From Uranotaenia lowii (taxonomy: Eukaryota > Arthropoda > Insecta > Diptera > Culicidae), in assembly GCF_029784155.1 (NCBI RefSeq), contig NC_073693.1, forward strand, positions 290,318,875-290,382,874: a DNA stretch of 64,000 bases. Reading direction: 5' to 3'. The notes below the pieces were generated by a model that was not told the origin of the DNA, ran no database searches, and saw only the letters and a program-made list of their open reading frames with translations. Both the position numbers and the translations under genes were made by a program. Shown here piece by piece: positions 1 to 11,943 of the stretch. Numbering within the stretch: position 1 is the first letter of the stretch; each line of letters starts with the position of its first letter.

Positions 1-1084
1 AACTATTTTTCGGGACCTCTTACCAATACGTTGAAAGAGAGCGGAATAGCCTACCTTGTATATTTCAAAGTACTATGCTCGCCAACTAGGTAACATTGAT
101 TTGAGATAGCTATGGCATTATTGCATTGCATAACAAGGACTCTATCAAACACAGGTGAACATTGTGATCGAGAGAAGCGTCATCAAGCACGGAAACTGAG
201 CGGTTCGAATAGTTCGAAAAAGGTCCTCGACAGAGGTAGGACATTAATCGTTCACTTACTATAATCCCCAGGCTTGATACTAACAAAATTATCTTAGGGC
301 CTTTTTCTTGAATCGGCCTTGACTCCCGTAGGAAACGCCTAAAGGGCGGCAACGACTTCACCTAGATTACGTTGGATATTATCAACTGTGCAAACCCCCT
401 ACTCTCTCGTGCGCTGCGACGCAAGTGTTTACATATCTCCAGAGAGCAACTTAGCATGTGCTTGCATTACTAGAGGATTGTGAACAGAGCATGATCGGAG
501 AGATACGATACTATCATCATCAATCGGAGGTCATCATCATGAAACATTTTGCTCAGACTTACGCTTGAACGCATGGACCGCATGTATCGAAGTCGAGCAC
601 GTGTGCATGAAGGAAAACAGGAGCGAAAGAAGTGAAGTAGCCGTGTGAGAGTTGAGTGGAAAGAAGCCGTGCTAGTGTGAGCGTGAGCATAGGATATGCA
701 CGCATCCTACATTGATTTCCACAAGTGAGCGGACTGCATGTTGCCGTTTGGACCAGTGTTCGAGACCGGGGCCCCGTCGACTTCAAGCTGTGAGAGCGGA
801 TTTGTTGTCAGCGGTACTAAGGAAGACAGGTGCTTAGTTATAAGTAGAATTTATACATAAAGTCAATACAGTTTATGTTAGAATAATGCAATTTTCGCTC
901 TAATGCTACTTTAAATTAGAAGATGCCTTGAGCATCATACCATGAAATTTGCTACGTGCCATTTTATTATTATGAGCTTATGGTTGAGCACACTTGAGTT
1001 TAAGCTGACAAAGCCATCGATTGTCATCTTTTCGATTCCTTTAAGATCATCAATCGCGTGATTATTCTGACAAAAAGCGATAGT
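1..1084. other. Unique sequence without a recognisable gene
   Basis: No coding region with recognisable domains, no repeat array and no RNA gene is visible. The first ~800 bases are less AT-rich than most of the window and show no tandem structure, so they may be single-copy host DNA. The short open frames here have no recognisable motif. Confidence 0.5.
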
Positions 1085-1100
1085 GGCGAACTTGTAACAT

Positions 1101-1172
1101 TGGCGCGCAACGTGGGGTCCGAACCCACGACCCTGAGATTAAGAGTCTCATGCTCTACTGAGTTAGCCGGGC
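1101..1172 (-). pseudogene. Retroposed tRNA-Lys(CUU) copy with CCA end
   Basis: Read on the minus strand this matches tRNA-Lys closely: a GCCCGGC acceptor start, an anticodon stem TGAGA/TCTCA around loop CTCTTAA (anticodon CTT), and a T-arm close to GGGTTCGAACCC. Four bases are missing from the D-loop, one acceptor pair is broken and the box B core is altered, so it is probably not functional. The minus-strand 3' end reads GCGCGCCA, so CCA follows the acceptor arm; eukaryotic tRNA genes do not encode CCA. A perfect 15-bp direct repeat, GGCGAACTTGTAACA, lies on both sides (1085-1099 and 1170-1184; the second shares three bases with the tRNA start). Together this indicates reverse transcription and insertion of a mature tRNA. 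Confidence 0.8.
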
Positions 1173-1184
1173 GAACTTGTAACA

Positions 1185-3628
1185 AAGGCTTGACGAAGAT
1201 CTTTGAACACGTTCGTCGCAGAGCGTCACCGGCTGGAGTGTCCATTTCCCGGAAATTCTCGGGAATTCCGAACATGGAATTCCCAGGAATGAACACTCTA
1301 GTCACCGACTACAAAAAATGCCAAATCACGAAAACTTTCTAATTCCCTTTTTAAAAATTTTCATCTGTGACTTGCTTTGGCGATTAATTTATTCACTTTT
1401 TACACTTTTTCCGGCCATGATCTAGAGGAATTAAAAAAATATTTCGATATGTGCAACATATAGATTCTAACTTCAGCTTTCTCAGCCACTAAGTGATTTT
1501 TGTTCGAGCACTTACAGCCTTTTTCCGGAACCATGTTGTTTAAAGAAATATTTCTTCGACTTTGAAATAAATGATTGTAGTTGAATATTGTTAAATTATA
1601 TTTGAGTCACGTTACAAGCTTTCTAAAATTATAAATTTTGTTAAAATCGGTTGAGAAACAAGAGAGTTTCTGCTGAAAAAGTGCTAGGGGTCATTTGACC
1701 CCCGGCGGTATAAATTGGTAATATAAGTTTCAAGCAATAATTGTCAAATCGGCACGCTAGATGTCATAAGAGAGAGTTTTTTTTCAACTGGTCGTTTACT
1801 GGTTCTATTTCACTCAATAACGAATTAAGTCAGTGATGTTGTAAGTTCCAAATTCTAAATTTCAGCTTTTGTAGACAACTTTTGACTTTAAGCTAAATCG
1901 TCTCTTTCAAGAACAGGAAAAATCCACCACCATTACAGCTAATATATCATGATCTAAAATTGAAAGACTCCCATGTAAGGACCAGGCTCGAGGGTTGACA
2001 AAGTCAGGCAGGTCCATCAATCACCCACGATGCGCTTCCTGTTTCGTTCGTTAGTAGAGGCAGAGATAGTTTTTCTCTCAAGTCTTCGGTTCAACCATCA
2101 TCAGCTGTTCTTCCCTAGATCACAGGAAGGTCCTAACTAGTTTCTACAAATGGTACTTGAAAGTTCGTTCGCAAAAACCTTACTGGCGACCACCATACCA
2201 TGTCGATCGGTTTGATTACACTGCACGGTGGGTTTGATGATATTTTTTTGAGGATCTTCATGAGAACGTCATATTTGTCGTTTTACTTACTCCCGTAAAG
2301 TAACTTCAAATTCAATCAATTTGATGGTGCAATTTCCATAAAAAACAATTCGACATTGAAAGGGTTCAGTTGAGAATTCCCACCGTGCTCGTTACTCAAA
2401 GAAGTGACATCAATTCGGAACATCAACGGGATGATGGAAGAAAAGGAGGAAGCAGACGACACGACGCTGTCATAATCCATCACCATAAAAGCTTGACTTG
2501 CTTCGATATGTTTTACTTCAAAACCAAGAAGAGGAAGGATCGGAAAGAACAAACATGCACCACATCAGCAGATGGCCGCCATATCAATTGGCTTGGTTGG
2601 GGTAGATGGCGGCGCGGCGGCTCGATGATGATTTTTCCCGTAACTTTGCGAGACATCGAATTTTAATGGCACAACAATAAAACAACATTATCTTGCACTT
2701 TTGTCCCGTTTTCCCGGATTAAGCCGAACGAAAGTTACGCCAGACGGTGACTTCGAACGTCACGGCGATGATGGTTATTTTACGTGCTACAAGATTTTAC
2801 CCTTTAGGTCGATGAAATTAGTTCAGTGGAAGAAGCTAGTTGGTAGTTATCAAGAATATGCTCATGGTTAATGGTAAAAGCCTTAGACAATGGCGTCCAT
2901 CAATATTAATGGAAATGCAAGGCATGGCCATTGGTATTTTTTGTATTGTCTTCGACAAATAAATTTCCAAGGCCCAATCTTATTATTTTTACTTTCTATT
3001 GAGTTTTCGAGAAAAAGATAAAAAAAGTAATTTTGTTTTTGTATAGAACCAGAACATAAATAATAAAGGTTTCTGTTTTCATTTCATAAATCTTTTTTTC
3101 GTCGAGGTAGAAACTAACCTTAAACACGATTTAATCATATTTGAAGATTTTCAAAGTTCATAATGTCTGTTTTATTTTTGAGCAAAATGAAAGTGTGAAT
3201 TTTCCAATGATTTTTTAATGTTATTCAGAAACGTTGTTATTGTTAAAAAAATTTGATGAAAAATGCTTGGTTTAGCCTAAATATTACTTTACTATGAAGC
3301 TATCGACATAGAGAAATAAGAATGATGTATCCAAAACAAAGAAAATCTTCATCCTTGAAAGAATCTAAAACAAGGGGTTTCCAAAGAATGAATCAGATAA
3401 TCGGGGAAAAACTAAATTACTCCCAGATGAGATATTTGAATATCTATTTTTCTTTCTTTCTTGATGAGTCATAATCCTCGAGTACATAGATGATGTTGAA
3501 ATATTTCAAATTATTTAGAAAAGTCTATACAATCATAATTAAATCATATCAACCATTGGCAAAATTGAAAAAAAAACATCTTCAAAAATCAACAAAAAAG
3601 TTCTTATGAACATTAGAAGAAAAATATG
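1185..3628. other. AT-rich region without a recognisable gene
   Basis: No gene, array or mobile-element end is recognised. The interval 1980-2800 is less AT-rich and appears unique, so it could hold conserved non-coding sequence; the rest is A/T-run-rich. Confidence 0.4.
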
Positions 3629-3723
3629 GGCTGATGAGAGATGAGATTCGAACTCATCCATCGCTTGTCTTCCCATCTATTCTTACCAGTTTCGTATCTT
3701 TGCCAACTCAAGTAACACAAATT
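3629..3723 (-). mobile_element. tRNA-like SINE head (fragment)
   Basis: The minus strand carries a pol III box B-like GAGTTCGAATCTC near 3640 and a box A-like stretch (TTGAGTTGGCAAAG) about 60 bases upstream, the spacing expected of a tRNA-derived SINE promoter. The acceptor stem does not pair well, so it is not a functional tRNA gene. An imperfect 10-bp direct repeat (CATTAGAAG / CATTAGGAAG, near 3611 and 3734) may be a decayed target-site duplication. No body or tail could be delimited. Confidence 0.4.
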
Positions 3724-4144
3724 AAGCGAACTAGCATTAGGAAGTTCTATTATGTTAATATAATGGCATTTTTTTGTGCAGCTCGTTTTATGACGGTTTA
3801 TTATAGTCATGCTAAACGCTTATAATCTAGATTCGACCATTTCTTTTAATTTTTTTTTTGAAAAAGCCAAAAAAGCTTTTATTAAACATACTGTTTTAGT
3901 TGTTTTGAAAGTGTTATGAATGCTCTGTTTAAACTACAATAAAACACCAGATTAGAAGTTTGCTCCAAGCTTTCTTTTGCAAGTTTTATAATAGCACTCA
4001 GTGCTTGATTTTTAAACCGCCATTAAACTTAGTAACTGTTCTCGGTCAAGATTAAATACAGGACATGTTCAGGTTAGAATACACATATTTGAATAGGAAT
4101 TCCAATTTTTACACATTTTCGATAAGTTATGTGTGTTGGTTTTG

Positions 4145-5215
4145 AGTTAAAGAAAAAAAATCTTTGAAAACTTTAAATAACCGGAAGTGGTTTGAATATC
4201 TCCACAATATGAGTATTGAGCGAAAGGGCTCAAATAGTAGGGGAAAAAATTTGTTGTTTGACGCTATTTTTAATCCAAGATGGCGGCTTCCACTTTTATT
4301 TTCAAAGCTGTATATTACTGAAAATTTCATGAAACCTTCACAATCGCGTGGAAGGGCTAAACGAGTAGAAGTCGAATTTCGCTGTCTATCGCCATGTTTA
4401 ATTCCAAGATAGCGGCTACCACTCAACTTGAAAATACTGTAAATGACTTAAAATCGCAACCCTCACATTATGGGTATAAGTTCAAAGAGATCAACGAGTA
4501 GAAGTCGAATTTCGTTATCTGACGCCATCTTATCATCCAAGATGGCTGCTTTAGCTGAACTTTAAAATGTTGTAAATTTCTGAAAATCGCAGGAATCCCC
4601 AAAAATATTGGTATTGGGCGCAAGGGCTAAACGAGTAGAAGTCGAATTTCGCTGACAGATGTCATCTTGAAATCCAAGATGGCGGCTATCGCTTAACTTT
4701 AAATGCTGTAAATGACTTAAAATCGCTTCAACCGTCACTATTTGGGTATTGAGTGAAAGGGCTAAACTAGAAGAAGTCGAATTTTTCCTTTCCGATGCCA
4801 TCTTGAAATCAAAGATGACGGCTTCCGCTGAACATTAAAATGTTTTTAATCACTTGAAATCACATGAAATTCCCACAATATGGGTGTTGAGTGGAAGGAA
4901 TAGCTAGAAGAAGTCGAATTTCGCTATCTGAAGCCATCTTGAAATCCAAGATGGCGGCTTTCGACTACCTTCAAAATGCTATAAATCATTGAATATCACA
5001 TGAAACCTCAAAAACATGGGTATAAGTTAATTGAAATAGAAGAAGTTGATTTTTGCTTTCTGACGCCATTTTGAAATCCAAGATGGCGGCTTTCGCTTTT
5101 CTTTTCAAAGCTATATATTACTGAAAATCTAATTAAACATCCACAATAAGGGGTATTAGGTGAAATGAATCACCGGATATAAGTCGATTTTCGCTATCTG
5201 ATGCCAACGCCTATC
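4145..5215. repeat. ~134-bp satellite, seven to eight diverged units
   Basis: Units recur about every 129-137 bases; the landmark AAGATGGCGGCT (or a one- to two-base variant) occurs near 4277, 4406, 4539, 4676, 4812, 4948 and 5080. Each unit also holds GAAGTCGAATTT and GTATTGAG-type segments. Most units contain a short inverted repeat, GCCATCTTG then CAAGATGGC, separated by a few bases. Unit divergence suggests an old array. Short open frames across it on both strands are by-products. Confidence 0.85.
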
Positions 5216-5472
5216 TAACGAAAATTTTTGGTTGAGCACTGCTGTTTCTGAGCATCTTGGATATTGTTTATTTTATGTTATTCCACGAAGGTCGATGCAG
5301 GCTGTTTGTTGAGAGACGGTTTTTTTTCAAGCTTAGGGTGCCGTTTCGATTTATAGAAAGTAATCAATGTGAATTTATAAAAGTTAACCAAATATTTTGG
5401 AATTTCAAATGACGATAAGATGATTTTAGATACATAAAGATGGACCTGATATTGACACTGGAGTACTGTATA

Positions 5473-5560
5473 CTGTATACTGTCAATCATGAAGACAGGT
5501 TGATTATACAATACTGTACACTGTATACTGTCAATCATGAAGACAGGCTGATTATACAAT
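5473..5560. repeat. Local 48-bp tandem duplication
   Basis: A 40-base segment at 5473-5512 (starting CTGTATACTGTCAATC) recurs at 5521-5560 with one difference (GGTTG versus GGCTG). The high identity indicates a recent local duplication. Confidence 0.85.
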
Positions 5561-5961
5561 CAAATATCACATTAAAGTTACGGAAAACTGTTTTATCTCT
5601 CAAAGACAGCATAGGGGAGATAAGGGCATAACGAGCACACGGGACAAAGTAAGCGCTCCTAATTTCCACGAATTTACGTATTTTTCTACATATTTTTTTT
5701 TATGAGTAACAGTTGTATTGATCCTTTAATATTAATTTATCATCAATGTTTTTTATATAGTATTAATATCTTGTAACTTTTATAAATTTATAAATTTCTC
5801 AATTTTTTGGAATTTTCAAAAATATTCCATTGTTTTGACTTATTGCATTTTTTTTTTAATTTTTGTTACTTTTTAAACTTAAACTTAAAATTTATGTATT
5901 TTTTGTAATTTTTGAAATTTTTTTTTATAAATTTTTGTAATTTTCGTTATTTTTTTAATAT

Positions 5962-7475
5962 GTAATTGTTGTAATTTTTATAATTTTTGTAATTTTTGTA
6001 ATTTTTGTAATTTTTGAATTTTTTGTAATTTTTGAAATTTTTGTAATTTTTGTATTTTTTGTAATTTTTGTATTTTTTGTAATTTTTGTAATTTTTGTAA
6101 TTTTTGTAATTTTTGTAATTTTTGTATTTTTTGTAATTTTTGTCATTTTTGTAATTTTTGTAATTTTTGTAATTTTTGTAATTTTTGTAATTTTTGTAAT
6201 TTTTGTAATTTTTGTAATTTTTGTAATTTTTGTAATTTTTGTAATTTTTGTAATTTTTGTAATTTTTGTAATTTTTGTAATTTTTGTAATTTTTGTAATT
6301 TTTGTAATTTTTGTAATTTTTGTAATTTTTGTAATTTTTGTAATTTTTGTAATTTTTGTAATTTTTGTAATTTTTGTAATTTTTGTAATTTTTGTAATTT
6401 TTGTAATTTTTGTAATTTTTGTAATTTTTGTAATTTTTGTAATTTTTGTAATTTTTGTAATTTTTGTAATTTTTGTAATTTTTGTAATTTTTGTAATTTT
6501 TGTAATTTTTGTAATTTTTGTAATTTTTGTAATTTTTGTAATTTTTTAATTTTTGTAATTTTTGTAATTTTTGTAATTTTTGTAATTTTTGTAATTTTTG
6601 TAATTTTTGTAATTTTTGTAATTTTTGTAATTTTTGTAATTTTTGTAATTTTTGTAATTTTTGTAATTTTTGTAATTTTTGTAATTTTTGTAATTTTTGT
6701 AATTTTTGTAATTTTTGTAATTTTTGTAATTTTTGTAATTTTTGTAATATTTGTCATTTTTGTCATTTTTTTCATTTTTTTCATTTTTGTCATTTTTGTA
6801 ATTTTTGTAATTTTTGTAATTTTTGTAATTTTTGTAATTTTTGTAATTTTTGTAATTTTTGTAATTTTGGTCATTTTTGTAAATTTTGTAATTTTTATAA
6901 TTTTTGTAATTTTTGTAATTTTTGTAATTTTTGTAATTTTTGTAATTTTTGTAATTTTTGTAATTTTTGTAATTTTTGTAATTTTTGTAATTTTTGTAAT
7001 TTTTGTAATTTTTGTAATTTTTGTAATTTTTGTAATTTTTGTAATTTTTGTCATTTTTGTCATTTTTGTCATTTTTGTTATTTTTGTCATTTTTGTCATT
7101 TTGTCATTTTGTCATTTTTGTCATTTTTGTCATTTTTGTCATTTTTGTCATTTTTGTCATTTTTGTCATTTTTGTCATTTTTGTCATTTTTGTCATTTTT
7201 GTCATTTTTGTCATTTTTGTCATTTTTGTCATTTTTGTCATTTTTGTCATTTTTGTCATTTTTGTCATTTTTGTCATTTTTGTCATTTTTGTCATTTTTG
7301 TCATTTTTGTCATTTTTGTCATTTTTGTCATTTTTGTCATTTTTGTCATTTTTGTCATTTTTGTCATTTTTGTCATTTTTGTCATTTTTGTCATTTTTGT
7401 CATTTTTGTCATTTTTGTCATTTTTGTCATTTTTGTCATTTTTGTCATTTTTGTCATTTTTGTTATTTTTGTTTT
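5962..7475. repeat. Long 9-bp minisatellite in two blocks
   Basis: About 1.5 kb of 9-base units. The first block, to about 7046, is mainly TAATTTTTG with scattered variants (for example near 6131 and 6750-6800). The second, about 7047-7470, is almost pure TCATTTTTG, with a short region near 7094-7110 where units have lost bases. Because 9 is a multiple of 3, an array without a stop in a given frame stays open; the long TKITK, VIFVIF and SFLSFL-type open frames on both strands are artefacts and not proteins. Confidence 0.97.
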
Positions 7476-7489
7476 TTTTTGTGTCATTT

Positions 7490-8602
7490 ATGTACACACG
7501 TTTATCAGTTTTATCAATCATATTTAAAAATACAGAAAACTGCATGATTCGATTTTGTTTCCTTAAAATGGCTTAGAAATCATTTTATCATTTCTTTCCT
7601 TAGAAATATTTTGTTCCCACAGCCATAGCAAAATGAAGCTATCAGCTGTTTGCAAATTTCCTCCGGATAATCTTTCAGCGATTTCAATTAATTAAAGCAC
7701 AGATTTACAAGACGGAAGCTTCAGAAGTGATATTTCAATTAATACCTATCCACATAATCTTGATCGGGTGCGCTGATCCGGAAACTGGCTTTACCGGCAC
7801 TAGAAAAATTCATTGACAGTTCGAAGAACCGGGGAGTAGTGTTTATGGTGGGGGCCTGTCGTTTACTAAATTCCGACAAGCTAGTTGGCAGTTTAGTGAC
7901 TCGAGCTGTCGTCGTCATCAGCATCAGTTTTGCCTGATGTTTTCCTTTTTTTTATATTCCAATTTTCACTTCTGGTTCCTTGCTACTAGCAACAGCAGAA
8001 ACAGTTTGTTTGCTGTCTTGCCATTTTTTTTTCCCTATTTTCCGTACTTTTTCCTTAGTTTATTTTCACTTTACACACCGTCTGAGCCGATGTTATTTTG
8101 GAGCAAAAAACGACAAAATCGGGCGATTCTAGCGTGTCCACATGGTAATTGCCCGCTAAAAATAACTATCGTCTTCTAAATCGGCGTTGCTGCTCTTCGC
8201 AGCTGGTGCAATCCAGGAATTTCCATCGCCGAACCTGAGCCTTGGTTGGGCGAGAGACATGTCGCCGGTCGGTCAATCGAACCTTTAACGAGAAGTTGGG
8301 TAAAAATAGAATGGCCATTTGAAGTGCTGGGCAAATAAATATGCTTCGTTTGAGCAGGGAAAAGAAGGAGCAGAGAAAACATTTCGTGCTGATATTGGTG
8401 CTGATAAAACAAGTCCCAAGGTTTCTTTTTTAGTATTTTTTTTTATCGAATATCAATGAACATAATGAGGTGGATTCATTAAAATACTTAACAGCTAAAG
8501 TTCTGCGAAATGGAATGAATTAACACCAAACATACCGACACTTTGTATTCCTATTCCTATTCATATCTATTTTGTTATTCAACCTATTTGTACTTAATTT
8601 AC
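7490..8602. other. Unique region without a recognisable gene
   Basis: The interval 7620-8420 is less AT-rich than its surroundings and not visibly repetitive. No recognisable coding domain was seen on either strand. Confidence 0.4.
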
Positions 8603-8724
8603 AGATTTGAAAATTTCGTAACGTAAATATGAATGAAGCATTTCAGGTTCAATGATTAAAGGTGGATGTGAGTAGTTAATCAAGCTAAGCTAAGCTAAGC
8701 TAGATTTGAAAATTTCGTAACGTA
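8603..8724. repeat. Exact 23-bp direct repeat around an AGCTA run
   Basis: A 23-base stretch beginning AGATTTGAAAATTTCG occurs at 8603-8625 and again, identical, at 8702-8724. The spacer ends in a short (AGCTA)n run near 8683-8701. It could be a duplication or flanks of a small insertion. Confidence 0.75.
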
Positions 8725-9416
8725 GCTATAGAAAAAGTTCTATAAATATATCATTAAATTTGTTTCAGATATAAGGTGATATGCAAATCGTTGTCTCCTG
8801 ACCTATCGTTTCACAGAATGACTAAAATTGTCAATATTATAGCTGTTTTTCAATTTTTTGATGTTCACTGATGAAATAAAGCTTTATACGATATTTTCTA
8901 CTGAAAAATATGCATCTGACGACAGATTTAATTTTTCTTGTTCTTTTCGCACGGATTTTTTTTGCTAATTGTTAAAGAAAATCTTAAGATTCCTTCTACG
9001 GCAAATAAGGTTTTACGTCAGAACAAAACATTTTTCGTTCTGGGTTTCTTCACGAAACGTGTGTTAGACAATTTTAACAGCATGATTATGAAAAAAAAAA
9101 AAACGATTCATACAAAACCAGAGAAAATAAGTCCGCTGCAAAATTATTAGAAAATTTCAAATTTATAAATTTTTAAACGTTCAATATATTTGTTTGGTTT
9201 TTTACTGCCAAAAATAAATTAGCACAACGTTTTTTGGTTTTGTATGGAGGTTTGTTCGGGAAATCAAAATTTTTGTTCAAAAGTCACCAGAGATGTAGGG
9301 TAAGCAACAAAAACTTAATTTTGGGTTTTAATACATTTCTTAATTCTTGCAATACATTTCATGTGAACAAAAACCAAACCGAACTTGCGCCCAGAAATGA
9401 TATTTGATGTCATACA

Positions 9417-9447
<31 letters not shown>

Positions 9448-10880
9448 CTTTAGCCTTTTGAATACTAATTTGAAAGCATCGAATAAAAAAATACTTTGTT
9501 TCTTCTCATGTTGGCAAAAAATAAATCTTAAAAATAGGCAAAATCAATAATTAAAGATAAACTTCTAAATATATCTAAATATAAAATTCTTTTTCCATAC
9601 AAATTTCCTTACGAAATTGAACAGGATCATTTATGACATGCAACTGAAAAAAAAACTCGGATTGTCTTTTTTTTTGCCTTATGAGTGGATGTTTACATTT
9701 AACGACCTTTTTTAGTAATTTCTGTATCCTAATTAACAATCAGAATTTTCATATCTCTTGCACTCAATGTTCATTTTCTACAATTCTACTTCAATTAAAA
9801 GACACTTCATAATTCTATAAATAATTTTTTTTCTACCGCCAAATCTTAATATTGGAGTTTTAAGTTTATTTAACTCAAGAAACATTTTATGTATTGAAAG
9901 TTGGGCAACATGCAATGCCTGAAAAGAGTCAAAGTCACTTAAACTGCTTTGGCTTTAAAGGACTCTTTTTTATCAAATTTATTTGAAAATCCTTCATCCC
10001 GGCAATTGACTAAAATTATTATGCAAAGAATCTATAGATTGTTCTAAAGACCCCCTGTTTCTCAAATTTCGAGACGACAAATCTTAAAGAATTGTATTTC
10101 ATGTCAACTACGAACCCCTTGATTTTGTTTAAAAAAAAACATTGTCAAAATATTGTACAGTAGAAAAACTTCGACCCTTAATCCTAAATATCTCGAAGTC
10201 ATAGATTGGAAGACCAGAAATATTACTTATCTTACGTGAAATTTTATCAGAAATTCAAATCTGCCGTTGAGTTATTATCCAGAAAAATACACAGTCATGA
10301 CTTCGTGAAACTTAATTTGGTCAAAACAGTTTATCAACCGGAAAATTGTTGGGACAGATTTCAATGTAAACTGAATGTTTCTTAAAGATTTATGAAATGC
10401 TAAAGAGGTTACATTCATATCAAACTAACTCAATTTGAAAAAGATACTCAAACCAATGAAAAAGTTCAAAAATAATTTTTTATACGAAATTGTATATCTT
10501 GAGCATAAATCAGTCGAACGATTTGAAACTTTGGGCGTGGTTGTGTGGCTCTTTGACCACATGGTGGATGAGCCTTAAGAATGTTTTCAAATGATGGAAT
10601 CATTGGAGAAACCGGACAACATATTGGGCATGACATAAAATTTCCCTTTGCAACAAGCGGCCAGTGGGCACAGACAAGCTGTTTTAAATGCTTTTATTAA
10701 ATTTTATTTCACTTTTACCGAGCATTTGAACTTTTGGATCTTGTTGACCATCGAGTGCAATCGACAAAAAAAATCGAATGAATTCGGATGAAATGAATTA
10801 AATTCAGCAAAAAAAATCAAAATCACGTGCTTAGCTGTGCAATGATTGACAAATCACACTCATATATAAATTTTGAATTC
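8725..10880. other. AT-rich region without a recognisable gene
   Basis: No gene, array or element end is recognised. Only A/T homopolymers and short (AAAT)n runs (near 9425-9450) stand out. Confidence 0.4.
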
Positions 10881-10884
10881 TGGA

Positions 10885-11256
10885 TTAAAAATTTGACAGG
10901 ATTTGACACATGTTGGTATCTTTGAAATCGACGAAAAATCCCGACAACATCTGGGCAACAAAATCAATAAAAAAATTAGAAAAAAAATCGTAAAAATTTA
11001 TCAGCAGATTTTTGATCGTGTTTTTGGCTTCCATTAAATATTTCATGATTATTTAAAAAAATAATTGCTCATAAATTGTTGTTTTAAGCGCATAAATATA
11101 AAAAATTTGCAACTCAATTGTTGTTTTTTGTTGAATGTAGAACGCAAGGATAAAAATTCCGAACAAAATCCGGGCAACCGGGCCGGACTTTTCCCAAATT
11201 TTTTTATCAAATATCCGGGCAAACCCGAATAAAACTGGCAAGCTTATTCTACCTGA
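10885..11256 (-). mobile_element. Dispersed 'GCCCGG' repeat, copy A
   Basis: On the minus strand this reads AATAAGCTTGCCAG, then GGGTTTGCCCGGAT, then GGGAAAAGTCCGGCCCGG, the same order of landmarks as a second copy at 17401-18830 in the opposite orientation. The paired arrangement identifies a dispersed, probably non-autonomous element. No coding capacity or terminal repeats were delimited, so the class is open. Confidence 0.6.
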
Positions 11257-11384
11257 TAAGGTTTTCATCCACTCGAAATACATGCTCAAGAACTAATAAG
11301 AGATATTCAGCAGTAGTTATTTTAGAATATTTCCCTTTTAATAAAATACAGTAAGGTTTTTTTTTACACTGATATACGTACCGC

Positions 11385-11480
11385 GTAAAAAAAAACCGTG
11401 TAAAAAAAACCGTGTTAATTCCCGAAAACCGTGTAAAAAAAAACCGTGCTAATTCCCGAAAACCGTGTAAAAAAAGACCA
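11385..11480 (+). repeat. CCGTGTAAAA / TTAATTCCCG tandem repeat, left flank
   Basis: Short units of ACCGTGTAAAAAAA alternate with CCGTGTTAATTCCCG and one ACCGCGTAAAA variant. The same repeat, in the same orientation, occurs at 15597-15714 on the far side of the inverted structure, and a diverged relative occurs near 53885-53960. Confidence 0.85.
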
Positions 11481-11520
11481 TTCGAATTCTGCAGCTCTGA
11501 AGTTCTGAGTTCTGACACTT

Positions 11521-11943
11521 AAGACCTGAGGCCTGAGACCTGAGACCTGAGACTTGAGACATGAGACCTGGACTTGGAAATATAGACTAGAGACATGAGA
11601 CCTGAGACTTTAGACATGACACCTGAGACCTAAGTCCAGGGACCTGAGATCTGAGACATGAAACCTGAGACTTGAAGAATGAGACCAAAGACATGGGACA
11701 TTAGACCTGAGACCTGAGACTAGAATCCTAAGACATAAAACACGAGACCTGAGACCTGAGACATGAGACTTGAGACTTAAGACATGACACCTAAGACCTG
11801 AGACCTGAGACATGAGACAAAAGGCATGAGACATGAGATATGAGACCTGAGACCTGAGACATGAGACATAAGACATGAGACCTGAGGTATGAGACAAGAG
11901 CCATGAAAGATTAGACCTGAGACATGAGACATTAGACCTGAGA
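11521..11943 (+). repeat. 7-bp GAGACCT/GAGACAT array (left arm)
   Basis: About 60 units of GAGACCT and GAGACAT with scattered variants run up to the satellite junction. The mirrored array at 15114-15513 reads AGGTCTC/ATGTCTC. The 95-codon minus-strand frame across it is an artefact of the repeat. Confidence 0.93.

Noticed and set aside
5955..7576. Very long open frames (up to 318 codons) of TKITK, LQKLQK, VIFVIF, CHFCHF type
   Set aside because: They are translations of a 9-bp tandem repeat that is open in several frames on both strands; not genes.
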